This document shows positions 26,411-36,316 of a stretch of DNA of 64,000 nt, one piece after another. The notes under the pieces were generated by a model that saw nothing but the letters and a program-made list of their open reading frames with translations, had not been told where the DNA came from and searched no databases. This DNA comes from UBA4416 sp038327195 (GTDB lineage: Bacteria > Bacteroidota > Bacteroidia > B-17B0 > Aurantibacillaceae). The DNA lies in the NCBI GenBank assembly GCA_038327195.1, contig JBBQKU010000011.1, forward strand, positions 45,455 through 109,454, given 5' to 3'. The first letter of the stretch is position 1; each line of letters starts with the position of its first letter. The position numbers and the translations under genes were made by a program.

Positions 26411-27484
26411 CTATGCAAATTTAGTTTCAAAATGTTTCATCACATCAACCAATACTTGCACACTTTCTAATGGCAATGCATTGTACATGGAAGCCCTATA
26501 ACCACCAACATCTCTGTGACCTCGAATACCGCTAATATTTGCTTCTTTCACTAATTTATCAAATTCAGGTTCTAATTCAACTTTATTTAAAAGGAAACAA
26601 GCATTCATATTACTTCTATCCTCTTTGGCAGTTGTACCAACAAACTGAGTATTTCTATCAATTTCATTATACAGTAAATCAGCTTTTTGTTGGTTAATTC
26701 CTTCAATCCAGCTTACACCGCCGTGTTGTTTTAACCAACGTAAGGTTAACATAGTAACGTAAATTGGAAATACTGGTGGCGTATTATACATACTGCCTCC
26801 TTTAATATGTACTTGATAATCCAACATGGATAACATTTTTCTTCCTGTTTTACCAAGAATACCTTTCTTAACCATTACCATTGTACTACCAGCAGGCCCA
26901 ATGTTTTTTTGAGCACCAGCATAAATTAATGAAAAATCTTTAGCGTTAATTTTACGACTAAATATATCAGAACTCATATCGCAAACCAAAGGAATATCAC
27001 ATTTAGGGAATTCTTTTAATTGAGTTCCATAAATAGTATTATTTGATGTGATATGTAAATAATCTGCATCCTTAGGGATTTCGTAACCTTTAGGAATGTA
27101 GTTAAAGTTTTTATCTTCAGATGAAGCAATCACCTTAGTATTACCAATAATTTTAGCTTCTTTAATAGCTTTACTTGCCCAAACACCTGTATTTACATAA
27201 GCAGCTGTACCACTTTCTCTTAATAAATTATAAGGTACCATTGCAAACTGAAGGCTTGCTCCACCGCCTAAATACATAACATCGTAATCATCACCAACTT
27301 CAAATAAATCTTTAATCAATTGATGCGCTTCGTCAATAACGGCTTCATAATTTTTACTACGATGCGAAATTTCTAATAATGATAAATTCAAGTTATCAAA
27401 ATTTAAACAAGAAGCTGATGCTTGTTGTAATACTTCTAAAGGTAAAATACCTGGACCTGCACTAAAATTGTGGATTTTTGACAT
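26411..27484 (-). CDS. serC: Phosphoserine aminotransferase (SerC)
   Basis: 357 residues, the full length of class V phosphoserine aminotransferases. NFSAGPGILPLEVL opens the protein; the PLP lysine is in YAGAQKNIGPAG. The C-terminal substrate region is IRGHRDVGGYRASMYNALP. SerC converts 3-phosphohydroxypyruvate to phosphoserine and also acts in pyridoxine synthesis. serA is not next to it. A hairpin ATTGCGCT / AGCGCAAT stands at 26383-26405, 6 bases after the stop. Confidence 0.97.
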   Translation of the reverse strand: MSKIHNFSAGPGILPLEVLQQASASCLNFDNLNLSLLEISHRSKNYEAVIDEAHQLIKDLFEVGDDYDVMYLGGGASLQFAMVPYNLLRESGTAAYVNTGVWASKAIKEAKIIGNTKVIASSEDKNFNYIPKGYEIPKDADYLHITSNNTIYGTQLKEFPKCDIPLVCDMSSDIFSRKINAKDFSLIYAGAQKNIGPAGSTMVMVKKGILGKTGRKMLSMLDYQVHIKGGSMYNTPPVFPIYVTMLTLRWLKQHGGVSWIEGINQQKADLLYNEIDRNTQFVGTTAKEDRSNMNACFLLNKVELEPEFDKLVKEANISGIRGHRDVGGYRASMYNALPLESVQVLVDVMKHFETKFA

Positions 27485-27647
27485 AAGAGTTTTGGTTTTT
27501 ATTGAAGGCTAAATTAATAAATATTTATCGATTTTACCTAAACAAAAAAACAACCATTTTATTCAAAATTTAATGAACTATAACGTTTAAGATAAACACT
27601 TATTTCTTAATTTTTATTATTCTAAAAAAAACAAAAATGCACTGTAA

Positions 27648-28001
27648 TTAATGATAAAGGTATAATGTTGTCATTTGTGAGTTATTAAAATCTCCACTTG
27701 GTACGCTTACATGCTTCGATTTATAATCTATAAAATACTTTTCTGAAGTAGCCGACATAAATTCCATTTTAAAAAAACCATTTGCATCAGTTGTTGAACT
27801 TGCTAAGTCATTAGCTGTGCAATAATACCTTGCATCTCTCGGAACACAAGCTGTAACTAAAACACGAATTCCTGAAGAAGGCGCACCCCCAAGAGAATCA
27901 TAAACATGACCCGAGTAAAGTATTTTTTTTGGTTTTTTTTTATTGAAACAATTAGTAAAACCCAAAAAGGCAAATAAAAATAAGAAAATAAAGTATTTCA
28001 T
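27648..28001 (-). CDS. Small lipoprotein with Ig-like regulatory fold
   Basis: 117 residues. Signal peptide ends LGFTNC, with Cys18 the likely lipidated residue. The mature part looks like a carboxypeptidase-regulatory or CnaB-like beta sandwich: YSGHVYDSLGGAPSSGIRVLVTA, given as residues about 30-52, then TTDANGFFKMEF. Two further cysteines (CVPRDARYYC) could form a disulfide. No specific function recognised. It lies alone between serC and the porin gene. Confidence 0.8.
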   Translation of the reverse strand: MKYFIFLFLFAFLGFTNCFNKKKPKKILYSGHVYDSLGGAPSSGIRVLVTACVPRDARYYCTANDLASSTTDANGFFKMEFMSATSEKYFIDYKSKHVSVPSGDFNNSQMTTLYLYH

Positions 28002-28062
28002 ATTTATTGAATAATTTCAGATAATATTAAATATAATAAAAATAAGGCGTATAAAACTAGTG

Positions 28063-29910
28063 CTAATCAAAAAATAACCAATTTAATCCGAATTTAAATG
28101 CCCTATCATTTTGAATATAATTAGGCGTTAGGCTATAAGTACTACCAAATAAGCCTTGTGTAACATGGTCAATCTTAACGAAAAAGCGAACTGGTTTAAT
28201 TCGAGCGGTTAAAAAGAAATCTACATACGGATAATTGCCAACTGTTTTTTGAGTTTGAACATAATACATATTTAATGCAGGCGAATAAGCCATTCCATTA
28301 AACTCACTAAAATAAGTTCCGCTAAAGCCAATTTGCAGCTGTAACGCATTTTTAAATAAATTTCCTTGATAATATAAGGCTGAATTTAAAATATGAGTTG
28401 GCAAACAGGTTATTGCCTGATAAGAAGATGATTGATAATTATATTTAATATTAAATCCTAAATGTTTAAACAACAGAAAATCTTTATAAATAAATGCAGA
28501 TAAATTTTGAATAGTTGTTGAAGTTTGTGCTGGGGTAATAGTTTCACTAAAATACAATTGGTTTTTGATTTGTTGAGAAATTAAGCCAAAACCAAAACGA
28601 TTATCTAAGCTAGTAATTCCAACCGTAGATTGCATTTTTTCTGTTGGCACAAACTTATTACTCCATTCATAATTATTACTAAACCACCTATTATAAATAT
28701 AATCAGCATGTCGTTTTTCCATTGAATAATTTATATAGATTTTATATGAAATGGATTTATTATTTAATTTTATTTTTTTTAAATACGAATTATTGATTTC
28801 AATCAAATAGTCATTTACATTTCCACCATTTACAATATAATTGACTTTTACAAAACCGTTATAATTATTTTGATTTACAAAAAATCCAGCCTGCACGCTA
28901 TTATTTTGGATGACTGAATCAACATATTGATGCACTAGGTTATACTCATTTTTAATCCCTAATTGTAATTTAGAATGAATTGGATTAATGTTTAACACAT
29001 AATTTAGTCCATTTGAAAAACTTCGCCAATGGCTGGAGTCATTAGTCTTTACAGTATCTAAATAAAATACTTGGTAGTAATTATCTGTTGCAATTCCATT
29101 ATCTAAATATTTTGAGTAATTACCTCTATATTCAAATTCATAATTTAAAAAATGAGAAAAAATAGTTGAACTATCTTCTTTTTTATTTAACCGAAACCAA
29201 GGATTAAAATTAAAGGTCGTATAACGCACTTCGCGTTTAGCTCCGCTCAAATTTAAGGTCAAAAGTTGCTTATTGATGTTTACGTTTTCTTTAAAAACTG
29301 AGTCATACTTTAAACCACCATTTTCGAGATGCTTAACTTTATTAAATAAAAAAAAACTATAAAACCCTACTCTGCTGGTTTTGCTAGCATAATTACTGGA
29401 TACATACAAATTATTAGTGAAAGTTTGCTGACGCTTGTAAAAGCCTAAGCTACCATAACGATTAAACCCTAAAGATATATTTAATTTATTTTTAAATGTG
29501 TTACTAAACAAAAATTTAAAGAGTTGCTCTTGCTTACTACCTGCAATACCAGTTAAACTAGCATAAGGTCCTTTTGTTTGATGATATAATACATTGCTTT
29601 TGTTTATCATATCATTTTGATATGGCGCATTATAAAAATTAAAACCTAATGCTTGTGTTTGATAGGTAAATAACAAAGGCGAAGAAGGTAAGCCATAGCT
29701 TCCATTTGTATTACGAGGTAAATAATTTTGAAAGTTAGTAATTGTGGTGTCTACTTTTTGGTATTGATATTTTTGGAAATTAGTTTTGTCATCATGCGAA
29801 AGCGTGCTTATATAGCTGCTATCCTTTGGATAAAAAATTTGGGCGTTTAATCGGAAACACAGACAAATAAAAAAAACTAAACTAAAAGTATTTTTCAGAA
29901 AACTTAACAT
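28063..29910 (-). CDS. Putative porin (large Bacteroidota beta-barrel)
   Basis: 615 residues with a signal peptide (FSLVFFICLCFRLNAQ). The sequence is a long series of beta strands with conserved-looking pieces of the Bacteroidota putative porin family: QTQALGFNFYNAPYQND, SLGFNRYGSLGFYKRQQ and a C-terminal strand AFKFGLNWLFFD with a terminal aromatic pair. It should form a monomeric outer-membrane channel. The patatin gene upstream is 18 bases away. Substrate unknown. Confidence 0.88.
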   Translation of the reverse strand: MLSFLKNTFSLVFFICLCFRLNAQIFYPKDSSYISTLSHDDKTNFQKYQYQKVDTTITNFQNYLPRNTNGSYGLPSSPLLFTYQTQALGFNFYNAPYQNDMINKSNVLYHQTKGPYASLTGIAGSKQEQLFKFLFSNTFKNKLNISLGFNRYGSLGFYKRQQTFTNNLYVSSNYASKTSRVGFYSFFLFNKVKHLENGGLKYDSVFKENVNINKQLLTLNLSGAKREVRYTTFNFNPWFRLNKKEDSSTIFSHFLNYEFEYRGNYSKYLDNGIATDNYYQVFYLDTVKTNDSSHWRSFSNGLNYVLNINPIHSKLQLGIKNEYNLVHQYVDSVIQNNSVQAGFFVNQNNYNGFVKVNYIVNGGNVNDYLIEINNSYLKKIKLNNKSISYKIYINYSMEKRHADYIYNRWFSNNYEWSNKFVPTEKMQSTVGITSLDNRFGFGLISQQIKNQLYFSETITPAQTSTTIQNLSAFIYKDFLLFKHLGFNIKYNYQSSSYQAITCLPTHILNSALYYQGNLFKNALQLQIGFSGTYFSEFNGMAYSPALNMYYVQTQKTVGNYPYVDFFLTARIKPVRFFVKIDHVTQGLFGSTYSLTPNYIQNDRAFKFGLNWLFFD

Positions 29911-29928
29911 TTAAAACTTCTCCTAATT

Positions 29929-30960
29929 TTAAAATTTTTCAAAGAAATGTTCCTCTACATCAAATGTAGATTTTAAACCAACTTGTTTATAATCTGTATC
30001 TAACCATTTAGAAGCCGTTTGTCTACCTTTTTCTTTAAGCGATAATAAAAATTCCCATGATGTATTCATTTTACTACTATAGCTTAATTGACTCAAAGCA
30101 TCGTAACCTGAAATAGTATGTACAAATATTTCTCTATTTGTTTTATCATCTGTTTTTAAAATTCCGTTTCTTAATAATTCGTTACGGTAATGAATTAATT
30201 TCATTTCGTTAATCAAACTACTATTAAATGAAATTTCGTTAACACGATCTGCTATATCTCTTGCGGTTGTTGGAACAGAATTAATAATAATTGAATTAAT
30301 TTTAACTAAAACGATATCGTGTAAATGTGTATTTGTAATTAATGGAAATATTGGAGGATTTCCCATATAACCACCATCCCAATAATATTCATTTTCTATT
30401 TCAACAGCTTGAAATAAAAATGGCAAACACGCTGAAGCTAGAACCGAATCAACCGTTATATCTTTATTACTAAAAATTTTTGCTCTATTCGTTTTAACAT
30501 TAGTTGCACATATAAATAATTTCTTTTTGTTATATAGGTGAAGCTCATTAAAATCAATCAAATCAGTTAATATATCACGAAGAGGATTATAATTAAAAGG
30601 ATTAAAATTGTAAGGCGACATGAATTGACTCATGTTATTAAACATCATATAACTTGGTGAATTATGCATATCGCCACCGCCAAACATTTTATCGAAACCA
30701 CTTGGTTGAAACATGCTTCCTGCTTGTGCAACTTTGCGCCATAATTTTTCTAAAATTTCTTTAGCAGCTTTTGGTCCACCAACATGCAAACCATAAGCGC
30801 AAGCTACGGCATTTACAGCTCCTGCACTAGTTCCGCACATAGCATCGGCTACAATATGATCTTCTTCTAAAAGTCTATCTAAAACGCCCCAAGTAAATGC
30901 TCCATGAGCTCCACCACCTTGTAAGGCCAATCCAACTTTTTTAATATCTAATTTACTCAT
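29929..30960 (-). CDS. Patatin-like phospholipase
   Basis: 343 residues. The oxyanion loop is LQGGGAHGAF, the nucleophile elbow is GTSAGAVNA (Ser in the GxSxG motif) and the catalytic Asp is in YWDGGYMGNPP. Thus the Ser-Asp dyad is complete. No signal peptide is evident, so it is a cytoplasmic or peripheral lipid acyl hydrolase. It directly precedes the porin gene on the same strand, but the pairing may be incidental. About 350 bases of noncoding sequence lie upstream. Confidence 0.95.
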   Translation of the reverse strand: MSKLDIKKVGLALQGGGAHGAFTWGVLDRLLEEDHIVADAMCGTSAGAVNAVACAYGLHVGGPKAAKEILEKLWRKVAQAGSMFQPSGFDKMFGGGDMHNSPSYMMFNNMSQFMSPYNFNPFNYNPLRDILTDLIDFNELHLYNKKKLFICATNVKTNRAKIFSNKDITVDSVLASACLPFLFQAVEIENEYYWDGGYMGNPPIFPLITNTHLHDIVLVKINSIIINSVPTTARDIADRVNEISFNSSLINEMKLIHYRNELLRNGILKTDDKTNREIFVHTISGYDALSQLSYSSKMNTSWEFLLSLKEKGRQTASKWLDTDYKQVGLKSTFDVEEHFFEKF

Positions 30961-31313
30961 ATGTCTATTTTAAACTTTGGATCGAAATTTCATTCATTTC
31001 TCCATAAGGCTATCAAATATAGCAATTTTACTCAATTAATCTAAAACAATTAAGACTATTTAAGATATTGAACTGACGAAAATTAAAACCCCGCTATGGG
31101 TTTTGACTCTTTTATAAATGTACGAGATGACGAACTTTTAAAATATGCTAATATACTGGCTATTTAAATAATTAGCTTTTAATACAGCAAAGGTAAAAAC
31201 TATGTACTGTCTTTTTAAATTTGCACTTTCACATTAACTTATTATATACTACAAAAGCACGTATGCCTAAAGCTTTTACTTGTATATCACGGATTCAATA
31301 AATGATTAAATAC
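30961..31313. other. Intergenic region, 353 bases, with one hairpin
   Basis: It contains a hairpin AAAACCC / GGGTTTT at 31085-31104, followed on the minus strand by TTTTAATTTT, which could terminate transcripts from the 31314-33827 genes. The remainder is AT-rich and shows no gene or RNA I can support. Confidence 0.55.
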
Positions 31314-31823
31314 TTATTTATACACATAGGGTTTAAATTTCCAAACAATAACTAATTTCTTTGTGTAATTATATATTGCATACTCATAAAATTTTAAAAT
31401 TGTATCGTTAAGCATTATTATTTCGTAAGTTCCGGAAGACTCTAATTGTGTGTCATTATTCAATAAACTCCATAATCCTTCATTTATTTTACCAATATAA
31501 GTATTAGACCAAGGGTATGGGCAATACTTTCCTTTAAGAGAATAATAATAACCATCCGGATTAAATTGAATACAGGTATAATAATCGCAAGAATCCATAA
31601 AACTCAAAACATTTATTGAACTATCAGCAGGCACAATGCTCGGGTTTAACTTTGCTGTTACCGTAGTATCATACCACATTCCAACCCGCCTCCAATTGTT
31701 TTTTGTTAAAGCTAAATACTTAGGTGTAATTGATAGTGGTGCTGAAACTATTGGTTTGTCCTTTTTGCAAGAGATAATGATAAGCAAAATTACAATTGAA
31801 ATTATTTGAAATGTATATTTCAT
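31314..31823 (-). CDS. Lipoprotein, lipocalin-like, unknown function
   Basis: 169 residues. A hydrophobic signal (FQIISIVILLIIISC) gives the lipobox with Cys19, followed by a Lys-rich linker. The mature part has the pattern of Bacteroidota lipocalin-like lipoproteins: LTKNNWRRVGMWYD near the start, CIQFNPDGYYY, GLWSLLNNDTQL, YEIIMLNDTILKFYEY and a final strand KLVIVWKF. Ligand unknown. It is 12 bases downstream of the truncated glycosidase and probably cotranscribed with it. Confidence 0.8.
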   Translation of the reverse strand: MKYTFQIISIVILLIIISCKKDKPIVSAPLSITPKYLALTKNNWRRVGMWYDTTVTAKLNPSIVPADSSINVLSFMDSCDYYTCIQFNPDGYYYSLKGKYCPYPWSNTYIGKINEGLWSLLNNDTQLESSGTYEIIMLNDTILKFYEYAIYNYTKKLVIVWKFKPYVYK

Positions 31824-31835
31824 GATAGTTAGATT

Positions 31836-33827
31836 TTAATTTTGTACAACTAATTTAAGTGTTTTTTGGTAATAGAGCCCATAAAATTGCAAAAAATAAA
31901 TGCCATTGCTTATTTGTGGCAAATGAATTTTTGGATTGGTTACTTTTTGCATTGTAATTAATTTACCAAACGCATCGTATATTTTTATAGTTGGATTCAA
32001 AAATAAAAGTTCGTCATACTTGAGGTGAAAACTTCCCATTGTTGGGTTTGGATAAATTACAACGTTAGCCTCTGTTTGCAATTTAGCCAAATCTTTCACA
32101 GTAATGGTTTGATAGTAAGTAGCTGAAGTATCATTACTCGTATTTTTTACAGTGAGACTTATTATATATGTGCCTGCATTGGTATAATGCACGATGGCAG
32201 AACTATCATTACTTGTTGTACCATTACCCCAATCATATAAATAAGTGTAATTAACATTTTGAGCCAAAAAATCAGGTTTTAAATAAATACTATCTTTACT
32301 ATTCATTACTATAGTATCGGCCGTTCTAAAAACTGAAAGTTCTTCACCAATAAAAGCATAATCTGGGTAATTAATTGGTCCAATGTCATATGGCATATCT
32401 ATATTTATTGCCAAAAATGGACCAACACTATTTGTATTAATATGTTTTATAATACCACCACTACCGTATGTTTTATAAATATCAACCGAATAAGGCTTGC
32501 CAAGCCCAAATAGGGCCGAGGTTGGTAAATTTCTAATTAAAAAATACGGGTTATTTAAAGGATCAGTTTCCCCATCTATATTATATTTCAACTGGGGTAG
32601 TGTAATGCCCTGCCTTTTTGCTAAGGTATCTTTAACAATTGAAGACGGTACATCATAAACCGATGCGGGTTCATTTGCCCAATGTGAGGAATTATTGTGG
32701 GTGTATGCTATAAATGCTTTACCATCAGCCCTTAATGCGTGAAATGTATACATCGTTTTTCCATTAACTGTTAAACCGTCCATATAAGCAACATTTGAAT
32801 AGGGGATCCATTTTTGATTCCAATCTACATCCGCTACAAAGGCCTTAATTGCATTAAAATTAGCCCGATGATTAATACCCCCTACTTGCCCCATATCATT
32901 CCAATACATGCCACATCCTAAAGCACCACTCATTATACTTATCCAATTAGCGTTATGAAATGTCCGATCATTACGTGTGTCAATATCATTAGTGTAATCA
33001 GGCATACCGAGTTCGCCCCATATAAAAGGTCGTTTTGTATTAAACCATTTTGTAGCTAAACTATGTCTTTGAAAATCACGATTATAATAATCATCATCGC
33101 TTGAATAAAAAGAGTATTCATTTTGTATCCAAAAATCAAGGCAAGGGATGGTATCAAAAGCCATACCGGGATTACGATATTCGCTTGGGCCAGTGGTAAC
33201 AAGGTGCACAGGCTCTTTTAGTTTAAGCTCTGTTTTCATTTCGCAAACCCAATTACTAACATCACTTCTTAATGCTGGGTCAGTAAAATAAACAATAGTA
33301 GAAAGAACTGTTGCTGAATCAATATTGTGATTGATATCATTTGCTACATTATGAGTTTCGTTTACCATTTCATAAGCAGCCAAACTTGGGCCATACCCCC
33401 AGCGTGCGTGAATATATGCTAAGTATTTTTTAAAAACTGCTTTTGAACTTGGATTTGAAAAAAAAGCTTTATTACCAGGATAACTATTTCCAGTTATTGT
33501 AGAATATGGATTTGTGTTCCAAACATCACGTTTTGCCCAATCGTAAGCTGAGGCAACTGAAAAAAATTGATCTTCTAATACACATAACAATGTATATATT
33601 TTTTTACTGTCTAATAAATCAAATGTTTTATCTAATTCCCACATGTGTGTTTGGTTATTATCATAATTATTTAAAAAATAACTAATAGGTTTACCAATAT
33701 CATTAATGCCAAAATAATTTGTGCCTGATATAAAATTCGAAATTTCTCTTCTTTCGATAGGATATTGATTTGGATCAATTCTAATTCTTGTTAAATTACC
33801 GCCGTTATCAGCTAGGTCAGCAATCAC
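31836..33827 (-). CDS. Glycosidase-like T9SS protein truncated at the N-terminus
   Basis: 663 residues from a GTG at 33825-33827; no signal peptide. The first residues already belong inside a TIM-barrel glycosidase: GGNLTRIRIDP, then YEMVNETHN (acid/base Glu region) and RPFIWGELGMPDY (nucleophile Glu region), matching the pattern of GH5-like retaining enzymes. A PKD domain is near residues 520-590 (YLYDWGNGTTSND) and a T9SS sorting tail closes the protein (VIYPNPTMGSFHLKYDE). An in-frame TAG lies two codons upstream within the palindrome-bearing sequence at 33829-33853. A sorted protein without a signal peptide cannot be exported, so the gene has probably lost its 5' end. Confidence 0.82.
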   Translation of the reverse strand: MIADLADNGGNLTRIRIDPNQYPIERREISNFISGTNYFGINDIGKPISYFLNNYDNNQTHMWELDKTFDLLDSKKIYTLLCVLEDQFFSVASAYDWAKRDVWNTNPYSTITGNSYPGNKAFFSNPSSKAVFKKYLAYIHARWGYGPSLAAYEMVNETHNVANDINHNIDSATVLSTIVYFTDPALRSDVSNWVCEMKTELKLKEPVHLVTTGPSEYRNPGMAFDTIPCLDFWIQNEYSFYSSDDDYYNRDFQRHSLATKWFNTKRPFIWGELGMPDYTNDIDTRNDRTFHNANWISIMSGALGCGMYWNDMGQVGGINHRANFNAIKAFVADVDWNQKWIPYSNVAYMDGLTVNGKTMYTFHALRADGKAFIAYTHNNSSHWANEPASVYDVPSSIVKDTLAKRQGITLPQLKYNIDGETDPLNNPYFLIRNLPTSALFGLGKPYSVDIYKTYGSGGIIKHINTNSVGPFLAINIDMPYDIGPINYPDYAFIGEELSVFRTADTIVMNSKDSIYLKPDFLAQNVNYTYLYDWGNGTTSNDSSAIVHYTNAGTYIISLTVKNTSNDTSATYYQTITVKDLAKLQTEANVVIYPNPTMGSFHLKYDELLFLNPTIKIYDAFGKLITMQKVTNPKIHLPQISNGIYFLQFYGLYYQKTLKLVVQN

Positions 33828-33828
33828 C

Positions 33829-33853
33829 TGCTATCGCGGACGTCTCGTCCGTG
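33829..33853. repeat. REP-like palindrome at the truncated end of the glycosidase
   Basis: CGCGGACG-TCT-CGTCCGTG (33835-33853) is an 8-base stem with one G:T mismatch, much more GC-rich than its surroundings. The adjoining GCTATCGCGGACGTCTCG resembles dispersed GC-rich palindromes of bacterial genomes. It marks the exact point where the glycosidase reading frame begins. Confidence 0.6.
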
Positions 33854-33995
33854 AAACCTAACATACAGTGCTAAAGCCCGTTTCGACCTTAAAAAATAAC
33901 TAACCATACGCAATAAGTTTTTTTTGTAATATAAATACTTTTAATTCACAATCTAAATCAGCATAATTACTTGCCTAATTTATAATTATCAGTCC

Positions 33996-36176
33996 TCATA
34001 AATTCTCCTTCACAAATTTCAACATTTTATTGTACAAATGTGTCCGTGTTAAACCACCAGAAATACCATGATTTTTGTTAGGGTAAGTCATAAAATCAAA
34101 CGGTATATTATTTTTAATTAATTCTCTTGACAATTCCATTGAATTTTGATAATGTACATTATCATCTCCACTGCCATGCACAAGCAAAAAGCTTCCTTTT
34201 ATTTTTTTTGTGAAATTAATAGGTGAATTGTCTTCATATCCACTTTTATTATCAATTGGTTTTCTTAAAAAACGTTCGGTGTAAATATTATCATAAAATT
34301 TCCAATTAGTAACAGGCGCTACTGCTATGGCTGCTTTAAAATAATCTGCTCCTTTACTTATTAATAAAGCTGCCATATATCCGCCATAACTCCATCCCAT
34401 AAAACCAATGCGAGTTTTATCTACATAAGGCAAATTACCTACATATATATTTGCTTGAATTTGATCCTGTACTTCAAGATTTCCTAATTGCATATATGTA
34501 CTATGTTTAAATTCTCTTCCTCTTCCTAATGTGCCTCTCCCGTCAACACACACAACAATATAGCCTTCTTGGTTTAAAAGCGAGTGCCACCAAAATTCAG
34601 TTCTTTCCCATGCATTATTACATTTATTAGAATGAGGTCCATTATAAGCAAACATATAAACAGGGTATTTTTTTGAGGCATCAAAATTTTGAGGTTTCAT
34701 CATCCATCCGTTCAACTCAACATTATCAGAATTTTTAAATGTAAAAAACTCTTTCTTTGATAATTTGTAATCTGTCATTAATTTTCTTAATTCTGAATTA
34801 TTTTGCAATACCTTAATTAATTTACCATCAGAACTATGCAATTCGTATACCGCAGGTGTATTTGCATCAGAATAAGTAGAGACATAAAATTTCAATCCTG
34901 CACTAAAATCAGCCTCAGTTGTTCCATTTAAAGGCGATAAGCGTAGTTTAGATGTTCCGTCAAGTTTAACACTATACACATCTCTATTTATTGGCCCTTG
35001 CTCAGTACTTTGATAAAATAAGGTATTTGTTTTTTCATCATATCCATAAAAAGTAATGACATCCCAATTTCCTTTTGTAATTTGATTTACAACTTTTCCA
35101 TTATTATCATAATAATATAAATGGTTGTAATTATCACTTTCATTTGTCAAAATGAATCCTTTGTTGTTTGGTAAAAAAACAATTTCTTCTTTTATTTCGA
35201 TATACGTTTTTGCTTCTTCCGTTAAAATAACTTTAGTCGACCCATTAATTGCATTAGCATATAAAAGCTCTAACTTATTTTGTAAACGGTTTAAACGTTG
35301 TATTGATAGTACATCAACATCATTTGTCCATTTAATACGTGGAATATAAATATCTGTTTCACCACCAATATCAACTTTATAACTAACCGAAGTTTTTAAT
35401 TCATAAATATGAACCGAAACTATCGAATTGTCTTCACCAGCTTTTGGATACTTAAACGTAACTTTATCGGGATATAAATTATTGTTATAGGTATCAAACG
35501 AAAATTCCTTCACTTTACTTTCGTCAAAACGAACGTAGGCTAATTTTGTGCCATCTGCATTCCATTCAAAAAAATCAGCTTTACCAAATTCTTCCTCATA
35601 AACCCAATCTGCCCAACCATTTTTTATTTCATTAATTTTTCCATCAGAAGTAATTTTAATCTCTTTATTCAAATCTAAATCTTTTATAAATAAGTTATTA
35701 TCTCTAACAAAGGCCACTTTATTGCCTTTAGGAGAAACAGTTGCAAACATTTGTTTTCCTTCAGGAGAAAGTTGAGCTAATTTTCCAGTTTTAATATCAT
35801 ACACATAATTATCTGCTTTTGAAGAGTGCCTATAGATATCCTCCGAATTGGTTTTAAAAACAATTTTTGATTCATCTGGACTAAAAGTATAATTACTTAT
35901 ATCAATTGGGCGTCCTGCCAACAACATGTCTTTGTCTTTAACAATTATAGAAATTTTAGCGCCAGACTTAAGATCGTATTTAACCAAACTTTTACCTGTG
36001 CTATCTGTTATAATGTCTGTGTAATGAATCCCATTTTTCATTGCCTTAAAACCAGAGGCTGTTTTGGCTGTAAATATTTTTTGAGTAAAAATATCTTCTA
36101 CTGAAATGTTTTTTTGCGCATTACAATTAATTGCAAATACAAATAAGAGAATGAAAGAGTAAAGTTTTGTTGTCAT
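33996..36176 (-). CDS. DPP-IV-type prolyl oligopeptidase (S9 family)
   Basis: 726 residues. A signal peptide (YSFILLFVFAINCNAQ) is followed by an eight-bladed propeller domain (about residues 40-460, with GWADWVYEEEFG and the Glu pair that binds the substrate amino terminus) and an alpha/beta hydrolase domain. The triad is Ser in FMGWSYGGYMA, Asp in GSGDDNVHYQNS and His in PNKNHGISGG. It removes dipeptides from the N-terminus of peptides, in the periplasm. Likely used in peptide nutrition. It diverges from the LytTR regulator gene, 140 bases away. Confidence 0.96.
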   Translation of the reverse strand: MTTKLYSFILLFVFAINCNAQKNISVEDIFTQKIFTAKTASGFKAMKNGIHYTDIITDSTGKSLVKYDLKSGAKISIIVKDKDMLLAGRPIDISNYTFSPDESKIVFKTNSEDIYRHSSKADNYVYDIKTGKLAQLSPEGKQMFATVSPKGNKVAFVRDNNLFIKDLDLNKEIKITSDGKINEIKNGWADWVYEEEFGKADFFEWNADGTKLAYVRFDESKVKEFSFDTYNNNLYPDKVTFKYPKAGEDNSIVSVHIYELKTSVSYKVDIGGETDIYIPRIKWTNDVDVLSIQRLNRLQNKLELLYANAINGSTKVILTEEAKTYIEIKEEIVFLPNNKGFILTNESDNYNHLYYYDNNGKVVNQITKGNWDVITFYGYDEKTNTLFYQSTEQGPINRDVYSVKLDGTSKLRLSPLNGTTEADFSAGLKFYVSTYSDANTPAVYELHSSDGKLIKVLQNNSELRKLMTDYKLSKKEFFTFKNSDNVELNGWMMKPQNFDASKKYPVYMFAYNGPHSNKCNNAWERTEFWWHSLLNQEGYIVVCVDGRGTLGRGREFKHSTYMQLGNLEVQDQIQANIYVGNLPYVDKTRIGFMGWSYGGYMAALLISKGADYFKAAIAVAPVTNWKFYDNIYTERFLRKPIDNKSGYEDNSPINFTKKIKGSFLLVHGSGDDNVHYQNSMELSRELIKNNIPFDFMTYPNKNHGISGGLTRTHLYNKMLKFVKENL

Positions 36177-36269
36177 AACGTTTTAAACTAAATAAAAGTG
36201 CAAGATAATAAATACTCCCTTCAAAAAAACACTATTCCACTCAAACATTTATATAATTAAATAAATGTG

Positions 36270-36300
36270 TTGAATTTGAGTCGAATTATTGGTAGATTAG
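36270..36300 (+). promoter_or_regulatory. Promoter of the LytTR regulator gene
   Basis: TTG at 36270-36272 and TAGATTAG at 36293-36300 are separated by 20 bases, fitting the Bacteroidota TTG-N19/20-TAnnTTTG pattern with one mismatch. The predicted start is about 10 bases before the ATG at 36317. Confidence 0.5.
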
Positions 36301-36316
36301 CTTAAAAATAAATGCT

